The position numbers and the translations under genes are program-made. A stretch of 64,000 nucleotides of DNA from DASXKD01 sp963703605 (GTDB lineage Bacteria > Actinomycetota > Actinomycetes > Streptosporangiales > Streptosporangiaceae). The notes beneath the pieces are model-generated. The model was not told where the DNA came from. It made no database searches and was given only the letters and a program-made list of their open reading frames with translations. How positions within the stretch are numbered: the stretch's first letter is position 1; the number at the start of each line of letters is the position of its first letter. This document shows, in pieces, positions 49,783 through 57,907 of this stretch. The DNA is taken from the NCBI GenBank assembly GCA_963703605.1, contig CAVPFC010000059.1, positions 1-64,000 on the forward strand, in the 5' to 3' direction.

Positions 49783-50475
49783 ATGATGAACATGTACCGT
49801 TCATGGTATTCATTTGGTGCTTTCCTTTCCCTGGCAGCCTTGGCGATTACCGGCTGCGGGTCGGCGGTCCGCGCGTCCGCTCCACCAAAGGCATCAGTCC
49901 TGGTCAAGGAGGTGGGCGCAGCAATGCGAGACGCGAAGAGCGTCCACCTCAGCGGCACCGTGCAGCAAGGCGGCAAAGCCCTGGGACTGAACCTCAGCAT
50001 GACCCGCTCGGGTGAGGTGTCCGGGCAGCTCTCCGTGGGCGGAGCGGCATTCACGGTGCTGTCAACGCAAGGTAGCAGCTACCTGAAACTCAGCGGCGCT
50101 TTCCTGAAATTCGAGCACCTGCCCGCCACCGCGTGCACCCTGTTCTGCGGCAAGTACTTGAAGGTCACAGCGACGCAGTCCGACAGCCTGCTCAACGGCT
50201 TGAACATGTCGGACTTCACGGCCTCCATGTCCAAGCCGTCGCCTCATGTCCGCAACGCGGGCTCGGGTACTGTCAACGGCCAGCCGGTGTGGTTGCTGCG
50301 TGACGCGGATGGAAGCATCGCGTACGTGGCGTCGCAGGGCAAGCCCTACATCCTCCGCATCGTTGCGTCACACGCGGCCCACAGCACGCTGAACCTCACT
50401 CAGTGGAACGCCGTGACCATTCCCGGTCCCCCACCCGCGAAGCAGGTCGTGAACCTGAGCGAACTGATGCACTGA
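49783..50475 (+). CDS. Lipoprotein, LppX/LprG-like
   Basis: A 230-residue protein with a lipobox signal (FLSLAALAITGCGS; lipidated Cys near residue 25). The mature part has the half-barrel pattern of LppX/LprA/LprF/LprG proteins: an amphipathic helix (VLVKEVGAAMRDAKSVHLSG) followed by long antiparallel strands (LNLSMTRSGEVSGQLSVGG, SSYLKLSGAFLKF) and DADGSIAYVASQGKPYILRI. In mycobacteria, members carry triacylated lipids across the periplasm. Similar lipoproteins in other actinobacteria have no assigned role. Three ATG codons lie close together at the start (49783, 49786, 49792) and the choice is uncertain. Confidence 0.78.
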   Translation: MMNMYRSWYSFGAFLSLAALAITGCGSAVRASAPPKASVLVKEVGAAMRDAKSVHLSGTVQQGGKALGLNLSMTRSGEVSGQLSVGGAAFTVLSTQGSSYLKLSGAFLKFEHLPATACTLFCGKYLKVTATQSDSLLNGLNMSDFTASMSKPSPHVRNAGSGTVNGQPVWLLRDADGSIAYVASQGKPYILRIVASHAAHSTLNLTQWNAVTIPGPPPAKQVVNLSELMH

Positions 50476-50853
50476 CGAGCCCACGCACCGATAAGAGCAC
50501 CGCAGCGACGCCGGTGAGCGCTCGAGGCGAGGCGGAGGAGGGCTCGGCCCACCTCCGCTCGCTGCCGCCGGCCGCGGGTTCGCACCACGATATGCACCGA
50601 GGCCGCCCTGCTCGGCGATGACCAGCTCGATCGTTGAGGCCCGGGTGTCGACGGCGGCCGGCCCGGCTGCGGCTCATTATGCAATCCCTCCAGCCGCCGG
50701 GCGATGAACCGGGCCCGTCACCGCTCCACGGTCGACTCGGCCGGCGCTGGCCCCCAGCAGGACCCTAGTGGCTGTGCAGGGCGGCTGCAGCTGGTGGATC
50801 GAGCCGATCCTGGAGCTGTTCCGGGTGAGCCAGTCGCCGAGTTGCTGTTCGGG
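50476..50853. other. No confident gene
   Basis: About 380 bases between the convergent lipoprotein and RbpA-like genes. The open frames present are low-complexity Arg/Pro-rich readings without a plausible start. No clear terminator hairpin is seen. Confidence 0.4.
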
Positions 50854-51207
50854 TCAGCGCGCCGAGTGTACCGGGCGGCCCCGCCGCTGCGCCGTGTCGA
50901 CCAGGCGCTCGGCGAGCAGCTGCTCCAGCTCGGTGCGCGTGCGGCGCCGCAGCAGCAAGGCCATGCACCGGTCGCGCTGGGTCTGTCCGCTGCCGGGATC
51001 GGTGCTGCCGGCTGGCCGCGCGGGGGCCCCGCACCGGCATCCCCAGGTAGCGGGTGGTTCGATACCGGCCGCGAGCGCGACAGTGAACGCGTGCCCGCGG
51101 GCGCACTGATACGCCGCTTGCTGGCGGGGAATCGGCTGGGCGCCTGGCCGCTCGGCAATTCCAGTGCCCGGGCCTGGCATTGTCCGCCACCGCCGGGAAG
51201 TGATCAT
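50854..51207 (-). CDS. RbpA-like RNA polymerase-binding protein, divergent paralogue
   Basis: A 117-residue protein with the RbpA layout: a core domain (YQCARGHAFTVALAAGIEPP, then ATWGCRCG), a basic linker, and a C-terminal sigma-interaction helix (ALLLRRRTRTELEQLLAERL). RbpA binds RNA polymerase and group I/II sigma factors and stabilises promoter complexes in actinobacteria. Here the second zinc pair reads Cys-x-Cys rather than the Cys-x-x-Cys I would expect, so zinc binding may be lost. The ATG at 51207 has AAGGAG about 8 bases upstream. It follows sufB by 118 bp in the same direction. I expect the housekeeping rbpA to be elsewhere in the genome. Confidence 0.78.
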   Translation of the reverse strand: MITSRRWRTMPGPGTGIAERPGAQPIPRQQAAYQCARGHAFTVALAAGIEPPATWGCRCGAPARPAGSTDPGSGQTQRDRCMALLLRRRTRTELEQLLAERLVDTAQRRGRPVHSAR

Positions 51208-51325
51208 GAACTCACTCCTTCTGGCGCGCCGGTGGGCAGCGGGAAGTCCGCGGGGCCGCCGGACTGCCGCTTGTGCAGCCTGGACACCGGGGCGCCGGAC
51301 TCGAGCGCCCCCCGGAAGACCGCCA

Positions 51326-52738
51326 TCAGCCGACCGCCCCCTCCATTTGCAGCTCGATCAGCCGGTTGAGCTCGAGCGCGTACTCCATCGGCAGCTCACG
51401 GGCGATCGGCTCGACGAAGCCGCGGACGATCGTGGCTGCCGCCTCGTCCTCGGTCATGCCGCGGCTCATCAGGTAGAAGAGCTGGTCCTCGGAGATCTTG
51501 GAGACGCTGGCCTCGTGCCCCATCTCCACGTCGTCCTCGCGGACGTCCACGTAGGGGTAGGTGTCGGACCGGCTGACGGTGTCCACCAGCAACGCGTCGC
51601 ACCTGACCGTGGACTTCGAGTGCGCCGCGCCCTCCTGGACCTGGACCAGGCCGCGGTAGGACGTCCGGCCGCCTGCTCTGGCCACCGACTTGGAGATGAT
51701 CTGGGACGACGTATTCGGTGCGCAGTGCACCATCTTCGCGCCCGCGTCCTGGTGCTGGCCCGCCCCGGCGAACGCCACCGACAGCGTCTCCCCCTTGGCG
51801 TGCTCGCCCATCAGGTAGACCGCCGGGTACTTCATCGTGACCTTGGAGCCGATGTTGCCGTCGATCCACTCCATGCTCGCGCCGGCCTGCGCGACCGCGC
51901 GCTTGGTGACCAGGTTGTAGACGTTGTTCGACCAGTTCTGGATCGTGGTGTAGCGGCAGTGCGCGCCGGCCTTCACGATGATCTCGACGACCGCCGAATG
52001 CAGCGAGTCGGAGGAGTAGACCGGCGCGGTGCAGCCCTCGACATAGTGGACGCTGGCGCCCTCGTCGACGATGATCAGGGTCCGCTCGAACTGGCCCATG
52101 TTCTCGGTGTTGATCCGGAAGTAGGCCTGCAGCGGGATCTCCACGTGCACGCCCTTCGGCACGTAGATGAAGCTGCCGCCCGACCACACCGCGGTGTTCA
52201 GCGCGGCGAACTTGTTGTCGCCCACCGGGATCACCGAGGCGAAATACTCACCGAACAGCTCCGGGTGCTCCCGCAACGCGGTGTCAGTGTCCAGGAAGAG
52301 GACGCCCTTCTCCTCCAGGTCCTCGCGGATCTTGTGATACACCACCTCGGACTCGTACTGCGCGGCGACGCCGGCGATGAGCCGCTGCTTTTCCGCCTCG
52401 GGGATGCCGAGCTTGTCGTAGGTGCTCTTGATGTCCGCCGGCAGGTCGTCCCAGCTCGCGGCCTGCTTCTCGGTGGAGCGGACGAAGTACTTGATGTTCT
52501 CGAAGTCGATGCCCGTCAGGTCCGCGCCCCAGTCGGGCATCGGCTTGCGCCGGAACAGCTTCAGGCCTTTCAGCCGCAGGTCCAGCATCCATTCCGGCTC
52601 GTTCTTCTTGGCCGAGATGTCGCGCACGACCTCCTCGGACAGGCCGCGGCGCGCGGACTCGCCGGCTGCGTCGGAGTCGGCCCAGCCGAACTTGTATCGA
52701 TCCAGCCCCTCAAGCTCGGGGTGCGCGATTGCTGTCAT
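51326..52738 (-). CDS. sufB: Fe-S cluster assembly scaffold SufB
   Basis: A 470-residue SufB with the full beta-helix core. Landmarks are YFVRSTEKQAASWDDLP, VWSGGSFIYVPKGVHVEIPL, VHYVEGCTAP and TVRCDALLVDTVS, where Cys380 corresponds to the Cys of SufB used for persulfide transfer and cluster building. The C-terminal block DVEMGHEASVSKISEDQLFY carries the conserved Glu-His. SufB works with SufC and SufD as an ATP-driven scaffold. Normally the gene is part of a sufR-B-D-C-S-U operon; here none of the other suf genes is adjacent. A small winged-helix gene lies 67 bp upstream and an RbpA paralogue downstream. It may be a second copy. Confidence 0.92.
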   Translation of the reverse strand: MTAIAHPELEGLDRYKFGWADSDAAGESARRGLSEEVVRDISAKKNEPEWMLDLRLKGLKLFRRKPMPDWGADLTGIDFENIKYFVRSTEKQAASWDDLPADIKSTYDKLGIPEAEKQRLIAGVAAQYESEVVYHKIREDLEEKGVLFLDTDTALREHPELFGEYFASVIPVGDNKFAALNTAVWSGGSFIYVPKGVHVEIPLQAYFRINTENMGQFERTLIIVDEGASVHYVEGCTAPVYSSDSLHSAVVEIIVKAGAHCRYTTIQNWSNNVYNLVTKRAVAQAGASMEWIDGNIGSKVTMKYPAVYLMGEHAKGETLSVAFAGAGQHQDAGAKMVHCAPNTSSQIISKSVARAGGRTSYRGLVQVQEGAAHSKSTVRCDALLVDTVSRSDTYPYVDVREDDVEMGHEASVSKISEDQLFYLMSRGMTEDEAAATIVRGFVEPIARELPMEYALELNRLIELQMEGAVG

Positions 52739-52805
52739 GGGGAGATGCCTCCGGACTCAGCTGTTGTTTCGGTGGCGGCGATGGCCTCAGGCAGGTTTCC
52801 TGTGG

Positions 52806-53096
52806 TCAGCTGTCTCCCGCGCTGGCGCCCGCGAGGAGAGCGAGGACTTCGCCGATGGCGAGTTGCTGACTGGTGGCTTCGTGCAGCGGGAGGTGGCCCC
52901 GGATCTGATAGCGGTTGCGGCGGCCGTCTTTCTGCTTGACGGCATAGCCGGCCGCGGTCAGTTCGCTGACGATGCTATAGGCGCTGCGCTCGGTTACGCC
53001 CACCGTGGCGGCGATGTCGCGCAGCCGCACGCCCGGGTCATGTGCGATGCACAGCAAGACCCAGCCGTGCTTGGTCAAGAAGCTCCAGCCCTCCAT
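52806..53096 (-). CDS. Small winged-helix regulator upstream of sufB
   Basis: A 96-residue DNA-binding protein. It has an HTH of the MarR/ArsR-like type (VRLRDIAATVGVTERSAYSI, then VSELTAAGYAVKQKDGRRNRY with the wing) and a helical C-terminus (QQLAIGEVLALLAG) for dimerisation. It contains only one Cys, so it is not a SufR of the cluster-sensing kind, which has a Cys-rich C-terminus. Its position before sufB in the same direction, with an A/T-rich palindromic region ahead of its own start, suggests autoregulation and control of the sufB-rbpA group. Confidence 0.78.
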   Translation of the reverse strand: MEGWSFLTKHGWVLLCIAHDPGVRLRDIAATVGVTERSAYSIVSELTAAGYAVKQKDGRRNRYQIRGHLPLHEATSQQLAIGEVLALLAGASAGDS

Positions 53097-53116
53097 GTTT
53101 CAAAGACTACCACAGA

Positions 53117-53124
53117 TTCTAGAA
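53117..53124. promoter_or_regulatory. Palindrome in A/T-rich promoter of the winged-helix/sufB group
   Basis: TTCTAGAA is a perfect 8-bp palindrome about 20 bases upstream of the regulator start. It lies in an A/T-rich patch (53110-53160) that stands out in this G/C-rich window; CTAG recurs at 53133. This is a plausible operator for the regulator, although short. Confidence 0.35.
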
Positions 53125-53236
53125 ATATATTGCTAGTTATTTAGTTCTAATGTAGATTGAAGGCAGCCACTGGGAATCCGCCGCCGCCGGCGGCTAGCTC
53201 CCCCGGGGTCACCGGAAGGGGCGGCAGAACAACCAC

Positions 53237-53320
53237 TTAGACACCGGCAGCGATCAGCGCGAGCAACGCGACGCAGACTATCGTGGTCCACCGGATCCAC
53301 CGATCCGCCCCCGCGGTCAT
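53237..53320 (-). pseudogene. Fragment like the first membrane helix of a DUF2637/SpdB-type protein
   Basis: A 27-residue reading, MTAGADRWIRWTTIVCVALL then ALIAAGV. The pattern RWIRWTT-hydrophobic matches the N-terminus of DUF2637 proteins, which occur on actinobacterial plasmids and integrative elements. The rest of the protein is absent. It is probably a relic; it could also be chance. Confidence 0.3.
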
Positions 53321-53532
53321 GACCGGCGGCCATGAGCTTCGGCGGCCTCGTCGCCGAAGCTTTCGAGGCCGAGAATGTCGCGCAGTTGCGGTTCGGCATG
53401 CGTGGCATCTTCGGCAACCCGCTGCGGCTCAACGCGGAGCCGAGCCTGCCGGAGGTCGCAGGCGCCACGAACACCTGGCGACGAACGCATGCGCATAGCA
53501 CGGCTGAAACATCGCAGGAGCACACTGGGGCC

Positions 53533-54348
53533 ATGGGCATGCGACGGGTGCGGGCGGGGTGCGAGTTCGTGTACGTGGCTGCCGTTGACACACCGGCCGT
53601 TTTCCAGATCGAGCCCCGGGACACGGCCCCGGTCAGTCTCGCGCGGCGGGTGTGGTCGACGGAGCCAGAGATGCGCATCCGTCACTACACCGACCTGTAT
53701 GGCAACCGGTGTGCGCGGGCGACGCTGCCCGCCGGGCGTTCCACGCTGCGTTTCGGCTCCTTGGTGCTGGTGCCCGACGCGACCGAGGACGCCGATGAAC
53801 AAATGCCGGAACTGCCGCCGGAAAGGCTGCCGGACGAGGTGCTCATCTATACGCTGCCCAGCCGCTACTGCTTGCCCGACATGCTCGGCGACGAAGCCTG
53901 GTCACTTTTCGGCGCCATGCCCGCTGGCTATTCCCGGGTGCAGGCCATCTGCGACTACGTCAACAGTCACCTGACGTTCGAGTACGGCCGGAGCGGCCCG
54001 TTGACCACGGCGGCGGATGTCAACGCCTCCGGGTTCGGTGTCTGCCGCGACTTCACTCACCTGGCGATCTCGTTCTGCCGGGCACTTAACATCCCGGCTC
54101 GGTATGTCTTCGGCTATCTCCCGGACATCGATGTCCCACCGGATCCGGCACCGATGGACTTCGCAGCGTGGATGGAGGTCTGGCTGGGCGATCGGTGGTG
54201 GACCTTCGATCCGCGCAACAACCGCCGGCGTAAGGGCCGGATTCTGATCGGATGCGGACGGGACGCGTCTGACGTGGCTATGGTTACCACCTTCGGCGCA
54301 CCGCTGCTGGAGTCGATGACCGTGCAGGCGCAGGAGGAGCCGGAATGA
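53533..54348 (+). CDS. Transglutaminase-like protein, with altered His position
   Basis: A 271-residue protein. The N-terminal beta domain (residues about 1-110) precedes a transglutaminase/cysteine-protease core. The nucleophile region is FGVCRDFTHLAISFCRALNI and the later part is WMEVWLGDRWWTFDPRNN. The usual His before Trp in the His-Ala-Trp motif is Ala (MDFAAWMEV), so either catalysis is lost or this subfamily uses a different residue. The ATG at 53533 is chosen over the longer frame from 53332, because the upstream part overlaps a different-looking region. It is convergent with the second transglutaminase gene; stops are about 20 bp apart. Confidence 0.8.
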   Translation: MGMRRVRAGCEFVYVAAVDTPAVFQIEPRDTAPVSLARRVWSTEPEMRIRHYTDLYGNRCARATLPAGRSTLRFGSLVLVPDATEDADEQMPELPPERLPDEVLIYTLPSRYCLPDMLGDEAWSLFGAMPAGYSRVQAICDYVNSHLTFEYGRSGPLTTAADVNASGFGVCRDFTHLAISFCRALNIPARYVFGYLPDIDVPPDPAPMDFAAWMEVWLGDRWWTFDPRNNRRRKGRILIGCGRDASDVAMVTTFGAPLLESMTVQAQEEPE

Positions 54349-54369
54349 ATCTCCTCGCGCGCGGCTCGC

Positions 54370-55212
54370 TCAGCCGAGCCGGGTGACCTCGACCGTGACG
54401 GCAAAGTGCTCCGCCGCCGGGCCTGAGTAGATGCCGGACAGCGGACGCACGTCGGCGTAGTCGCGGCCGCGGGCCAGCAGCACGTGCCGGCTGCCTACCC
54501 GGGCGAGACTGGTCGGGTCGGCCGCGGTCCAGCCACCGGCCCAGAATTCCACCCAGGCGTGGCTCTCTCCAGTCATAGTCTCCCCGATCCCGGCTTCTGC
54601 GGCCGGGTGGAGGTAGCCGGAGACGTAGCGCGCAGGCAGCCCGGCGGCGCGCAGCAAAGCCAGCGTGACGTGCGCGAAGTCCTGGCACACGCCCCCGCCC
54701 GCGGCGCGTGCCTGGGCCGAGGAGGTGCGGACGTGCGTCGCACCCCGCTCATAGCGCAATGTCTCATGGGTCCACTCGGCAATGCGGAACCCGGCCTGCA
54801 CGGGCGTGGACTCGGCGCGCAGGGACCTGCCGAGCTCGGTGAGCTCCGGCTCGGGCGTGACGTAGGACGAGGCGGTGAGATACTCGGCGAAGCGGTCCTG
54901 GACCGCGGGCTCGGCCAGCTCGGACCAGCTGACGCCGGACGGTACAGGCCGCGACTGGGCGGTCTCAACCGTCGACGTCGCCAGTACCACGAGCTCGGTG
55001 TGCGGCACGTGCACGTCGAACGAGTCCACCGCCGTGCCCCAGTAGTCAACGTAATGAAACGGCCGCACCTCGGGCGTAACCACGAGGGCGGCCTGCAGGA
55101 GGCGCTGACCGTCCACGCTGGGCGGGGTCAGCCTCGCTTCGTTGTACGACGCCCGCACCGGCTCGGCGTACTTGTAGCCGGTGCGGTGCCTGATTGCGAT
55201 CCGCCAGCTCAT
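54370..55212 (-). CDS. Transglutaminase family protein of the ATP-grasp/alpha-E cluster
   Basis: A 280-residue protein with an N-terminal beta domain (IRHRTGYKYAEPVRASYNEA) and a transglutaminase core with a complete-looking triad: Cys in GGVCQDFAHVTLALLRAAGL, His in SHAWVEFW and Asp in TAADPTS. The family acts on amide bonds as a protease, amidase or cross-linker. The ATG at 55212 overlaps the alpha-E stop by 4 bp (ATGA) and has GAAGGAG upstream. It is the third gene of the ATP-grasp - alpha-E - transglutaminase operon. Confidence 0.9.
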   Translation of the reverse strand: MSWRIAIRHRTGYKYAEPVRASYNEARLTPPSVDGQRLLQAALVVTPEVRPFHYVDYWGTAVDSFDVHVPHTELVVLATSTVETAQSRPVPSGVSWSELAEPAVQDRFAEYLTASSYVTPEPELTELGRSLRAESTPVQAGFRIAEWTHETLRYERGATHVRTSSAQARAAGGGVCQDFAHVTLALLRAAGLPARYVSGYLHPAAEAGIGETMTGESHAWVEFWAGGWTAADPTSLARVGSRHVLLARGRDYADVRPLSGIYSGPAAEHFAVTVEVTRLG

Positions 55213-56156
55213 GCCTGCGTCTCCTTCAGGCCCCACTGGGGCGGCGGCGACCCGGCGAAGAGCCGTTCGGTCACTTCCTCGCTGATCATCGACACCGCCC
55301 GCTGCAATCCGAGCAGCCGGTCCGGCAGTCCGTCAAGGAGCCTGGCGGTGGAAAGGAACTCCAGGTCGGTGCGCGCCCGGCCGATCGCCCGGTGGGCGGA
55401 TTCATCCAGCCCGGAGCGCCCGGACACCGGGTCGAGCCGGGCCAGCGCTCGCTCCCCGGTCCGGAGCGCGTAGAAGACCGAGCGGGGGAAAAGCCGGTCC
55501 ACCAGCAAGAATTCCACGACCCGGGTTTCGTCGACGCCCTGCTGGTAGGTACGCAGGTAGGCATCGTGAGCGGAGCAGGCCCGAAGGGTGGAGGTCCAGC
55601 CCTCGCTCGCGCGCTCGGAGCCGATCCGTGCCGCGAGCAGGCGCGCGGTCATGTCCACTCGCTCCAGACTGCGGCCCAGGACCAGCGCATCGTAACTCGT
55701 ATCCCGGCTCATGCTCGCCTCGACGTAGCCCGCGACGTTCGCTGCGCGCTCGCGAACGTAGGAGAAGAACGGCGCCGGACCGAAGTCGCGGGCGGCGGCC
55801 ACCCGGGTTTGCAGAGAGTTACGGGTGGAGTTCAGGCATTCCCAGACATCTGCAGACAGAGCCTCCCGGGCGCTGCGGGCGTTCTGCCAGGCGGCGGACA
55901 GCGCGCCGACGATCGAGCTTGACGAGTCCTCGTCGTAGCCGAGCAGCTCCAGGACGGCCCCGGAGTCGCGGTGCTTGTCGGCAGTGTCACCCGGGACGCC
56001 CATGACGGCCAGCAGGACGGCGGAGGCGTGGGCCTCGTCCACGCCCGGGTCTTCGAGCACTTCGTGGAAATGCACGTCAAGCAGCCGGGCGGTGTCCTCC
56101 GCCCGTTCGACATAACGGCCCACCCAGAAAAGCGCCTCAGCGACCCGGCTCAGCAT
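55209..56156 (-). CDS. Alpha-E domain protein (DUF403)
   Basis: A 315-residue all-helical protein of the alpha-E family. The opening SRVAEALFWVGRYVERAEDT is its strongest signature, and the block TRVVEFLLVDRLFPRSVFYAL is also conserved. It contains no cofactor motif. In genomes the family almost always lies between a circularly permuted ATP-grasp gene and a transglutaminase gene, as here, and comparative studies have proposed a role in peptide synthesis or tagging. It lies 10 bp after the ATP-grasp stop and overlaps the transglutaminase start. Confidence 0.93.
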   Translation of the reverse strand: MLSRVAEALFWVGRYVERAEDTARLLDVHFHEVLEDPGVDEAHASAVLLAVMGVPGDTADKHRDSGAVLELLGYDEDSSSSIVGALSAAWQNARSAREALSADVWECLNSTRNSLQTRVAAARDFGPAPFFSYVRERAANVAGYVEASMSRDTSYDALVLGRSLERVDMTARLLAARIGSERASEGWTSTLRACSAHDAYLRTYQQGVDETRVVEFLLVDRLFPRSVFYALRTGERALARLDPVSGRSGLDESAHRAIGRARTDLEFLSTARLLDGLPDRLLGLQRAVSMISEEVTERLFAGSPPPQWGLKETQA

Positions 56157-56166
56157 CCCGGTCTCC

Positions 56167-57702
56167 TCACTGCTGCTGCTGGTCCTGGTGCGGACCGTGA
56201 TCGGGCTCGGCGCCGCGTACCGCCTGCGGGGGGAACGCCGACGCCCGGCCGGCTTCCGCGTCCCAGCCCGGCGAGGAGGTCAGCACCCAGGTGTCCTTGG
56301 AACCGCCGCCCTGGCTGGAGTTGACGATCAGGCTTCCCTCCCGCAGCGCCACGCGGGTCAGTCCGCCGGGCAGCACCCTTACCTGCGCGCCGTCGTTGAC
56401 CGCGAACGGCCGCAAGTCGACGTGCCTGGGCAGCAGCCGGTCGCCTAGCTGCGATGGCGAAGTTGACAGCAGCACCAACTCCTGCGCGATCCACCGCCGG
56501 GGCTCGGCCTGCACCTGCTCGCGCACGGCGGCCAGTTCGGCGTCGGAGGCCTGCGGCCCGACGACAATGCCGTGGCCACCTGACCCCTGCACCGGCTTGA
56601 CCACCAGCTGGTCAAGCCGGGCCAGGCATTGCGAACGCACGTCCGGATCGTCGAGCCGGTAGGTCCTGACGTTCGGCAGCAGGGGGCGCTCGCCGAGGTA
56701 GTACTCGATGAGCGCGGGAAGGTAGGTATACGTCAGCTTGTCGTCGGCTACGCCGTTGCCGATCGCGTTGGCGATCGTGACGTTGCCGGCGCGGGCGGCG
56801 TTCAAGATCCCCGGGCATCCCACGACGGAGTCGGCCCTGAAATGGACCGGATCGAGAAAGTCGTCGTTGACGCGACGGTAGACGACATCCACCCGCCGCT
56901 GCCCTCCGACGCTGCGCATGTACAAGATATTGTCGCGGCAGAACAGGTCCCGGCCCTCGACAAGCTCGATGCCCATCTTGCGGGCCAGGAAGGCGTGCTC
57001 GAAGTAGGCCGGGTTGCCCACACCGGGGGTGAGCAGCACCACGACGGGCTCCTCGGCGCCGACCGGCGCCGACCGCCGCAACGCGTCGAGCAGCCACCCC
57101 GGATAGGCAGCAACCGGCCGCACCTGCTGCTCCAGGAACAGGCCGGGAAAGACGCGGGCCATGGTCCTGCGGTTCTCCACCACGTAGGACATGCCTGACG
57201 GTACTTGCAGGTTGTCCTCGAGTACCCGCAGGAGCCCCGCCTGGTCGCGGACGATATCGATCCCCGCGAGGTGGATCCGCACGCCGTTCGGCGGCTCGAT
57301 GCCGTGCGCCGGCCGGCAAAACCCGGCCGAGGTGGCGAGCAGCGACCACGGCACCACCCTGTCCCGGACCACCTCGGCCGGCCCGTAGACGTCGGCGAGA
57401 AACGCCTCCAGCGCGCGTACTCGCTGCACGGCGCCCGCTTCGACCAGATCCCACTCGGTCGCGGGGATCAGCCGCGGGATCAGGTCGAGCGGGAAGACCC
57501 ACTCTTCTCCGGCGTGCGAGAACACGACGCCTTGGTCGCGGAAGCTGCGGTCCCGGGCCTCCGCCCCCCGCGCCAGGTCGTCGCCTGTGAGCGTCTGCAG
57601 GGCGTCATACAGCGCCCGCATGTGCGGGTGCGGCAGGCCATCCGCCCCGAACATCTCATCGTAGGCTGGGCCGTGCGGGTACCTGTCGAGGAGTCCACCC
57701 AT
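56167..57702 (-). CDS. Circularly permuted type 2 ATP-grasp protein
   Basis: A 511-residue ATP-grasp enzyme. Recognisable blocks are YDEMFGADGLPHPHMRALYD at the N-terminus, GIDIVRDQAGLLRVLEDNLQ with the acidic Mg site, FLARKMGIELVEGRDL, and the nucleotide-binding VVKPVQGSGGHGIVVGP. This class is predicted to form peptide or amide bonds using acyl phosphates. It is the first gene of the operon with alpha-E and transglutaminase. The ATG at 57702 is the only good start. A 200-bp region separates it from the divergent third transglutaminase gene. Confidence 0.93.
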   Translation of the reverse strand: MGGLLDRYPHGPAYDEMFGADGLPHPHMRALYDALQTLTGDDLARGAEARDRSFRDQGVVFSHAGEEWVFPLDLIPRLIPATEWDLVEAGAVQRVRALEAFLADVYGPAEVVRDRVVPWSLLATSAGFCRPAHGIEPPNGVRIHLAGIDIVRDQAGLLRVLEDNLQVPSGMSYVVENRRTMARVFPGLFLEQQVRPVAAYPGWLLDALRRSAPVGAEEPVVVLLTPGVGNPAYFEHAFLARKMGIELVEGRDLFCRDNILYMRSVGGQRRVDVVYRRVNDDFLDPVHFRADSVVGCPGILNAARAGNVTIANAIGNGVADDKLTYTYLPALIEYYLGERPLLPNVRTYRLDDPDVRSQCLARLDQLVVKPVQGSGGHGIVVGPQASDAELAAVREQVQAEPRRWIAQELVLLSTSPSQLGDRLLPRHVDLRPFAVNDGAQVRVLPGGLTRVALREGSLIVNSSQGGGSKDTWVLTSSPGWDAEAGRASAFPPQAVRGAEPDHGPHQDQQQQ

Positions 57703-57907
57703 AAACGGATTCGTACCACTGGCCCGTTACCCCGTCACTCCGCCCCTCGTTACAGCTGCGAAACAAAGCTAGTTCACTATGCGGTAATGACAGCAGTCGC
57801 ACCGCGGGTCCGGACGGAGTGCGAGTTTCAGCGCACTGCGGAAGCCGTGACCTTCGCGCCCGTGGTCCGGTGCTGCAGACAAGGCGGTTCCGGACCGAGG
57901 AGATGAC

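Noticed and set aside
53332..53532. N-terminal extension of the first transglutaminase
   Set aside because: The extra 67 residues lack family features and the frame lies over a decayed region; the ATG at 53533 starts just before the conserved beta domain.
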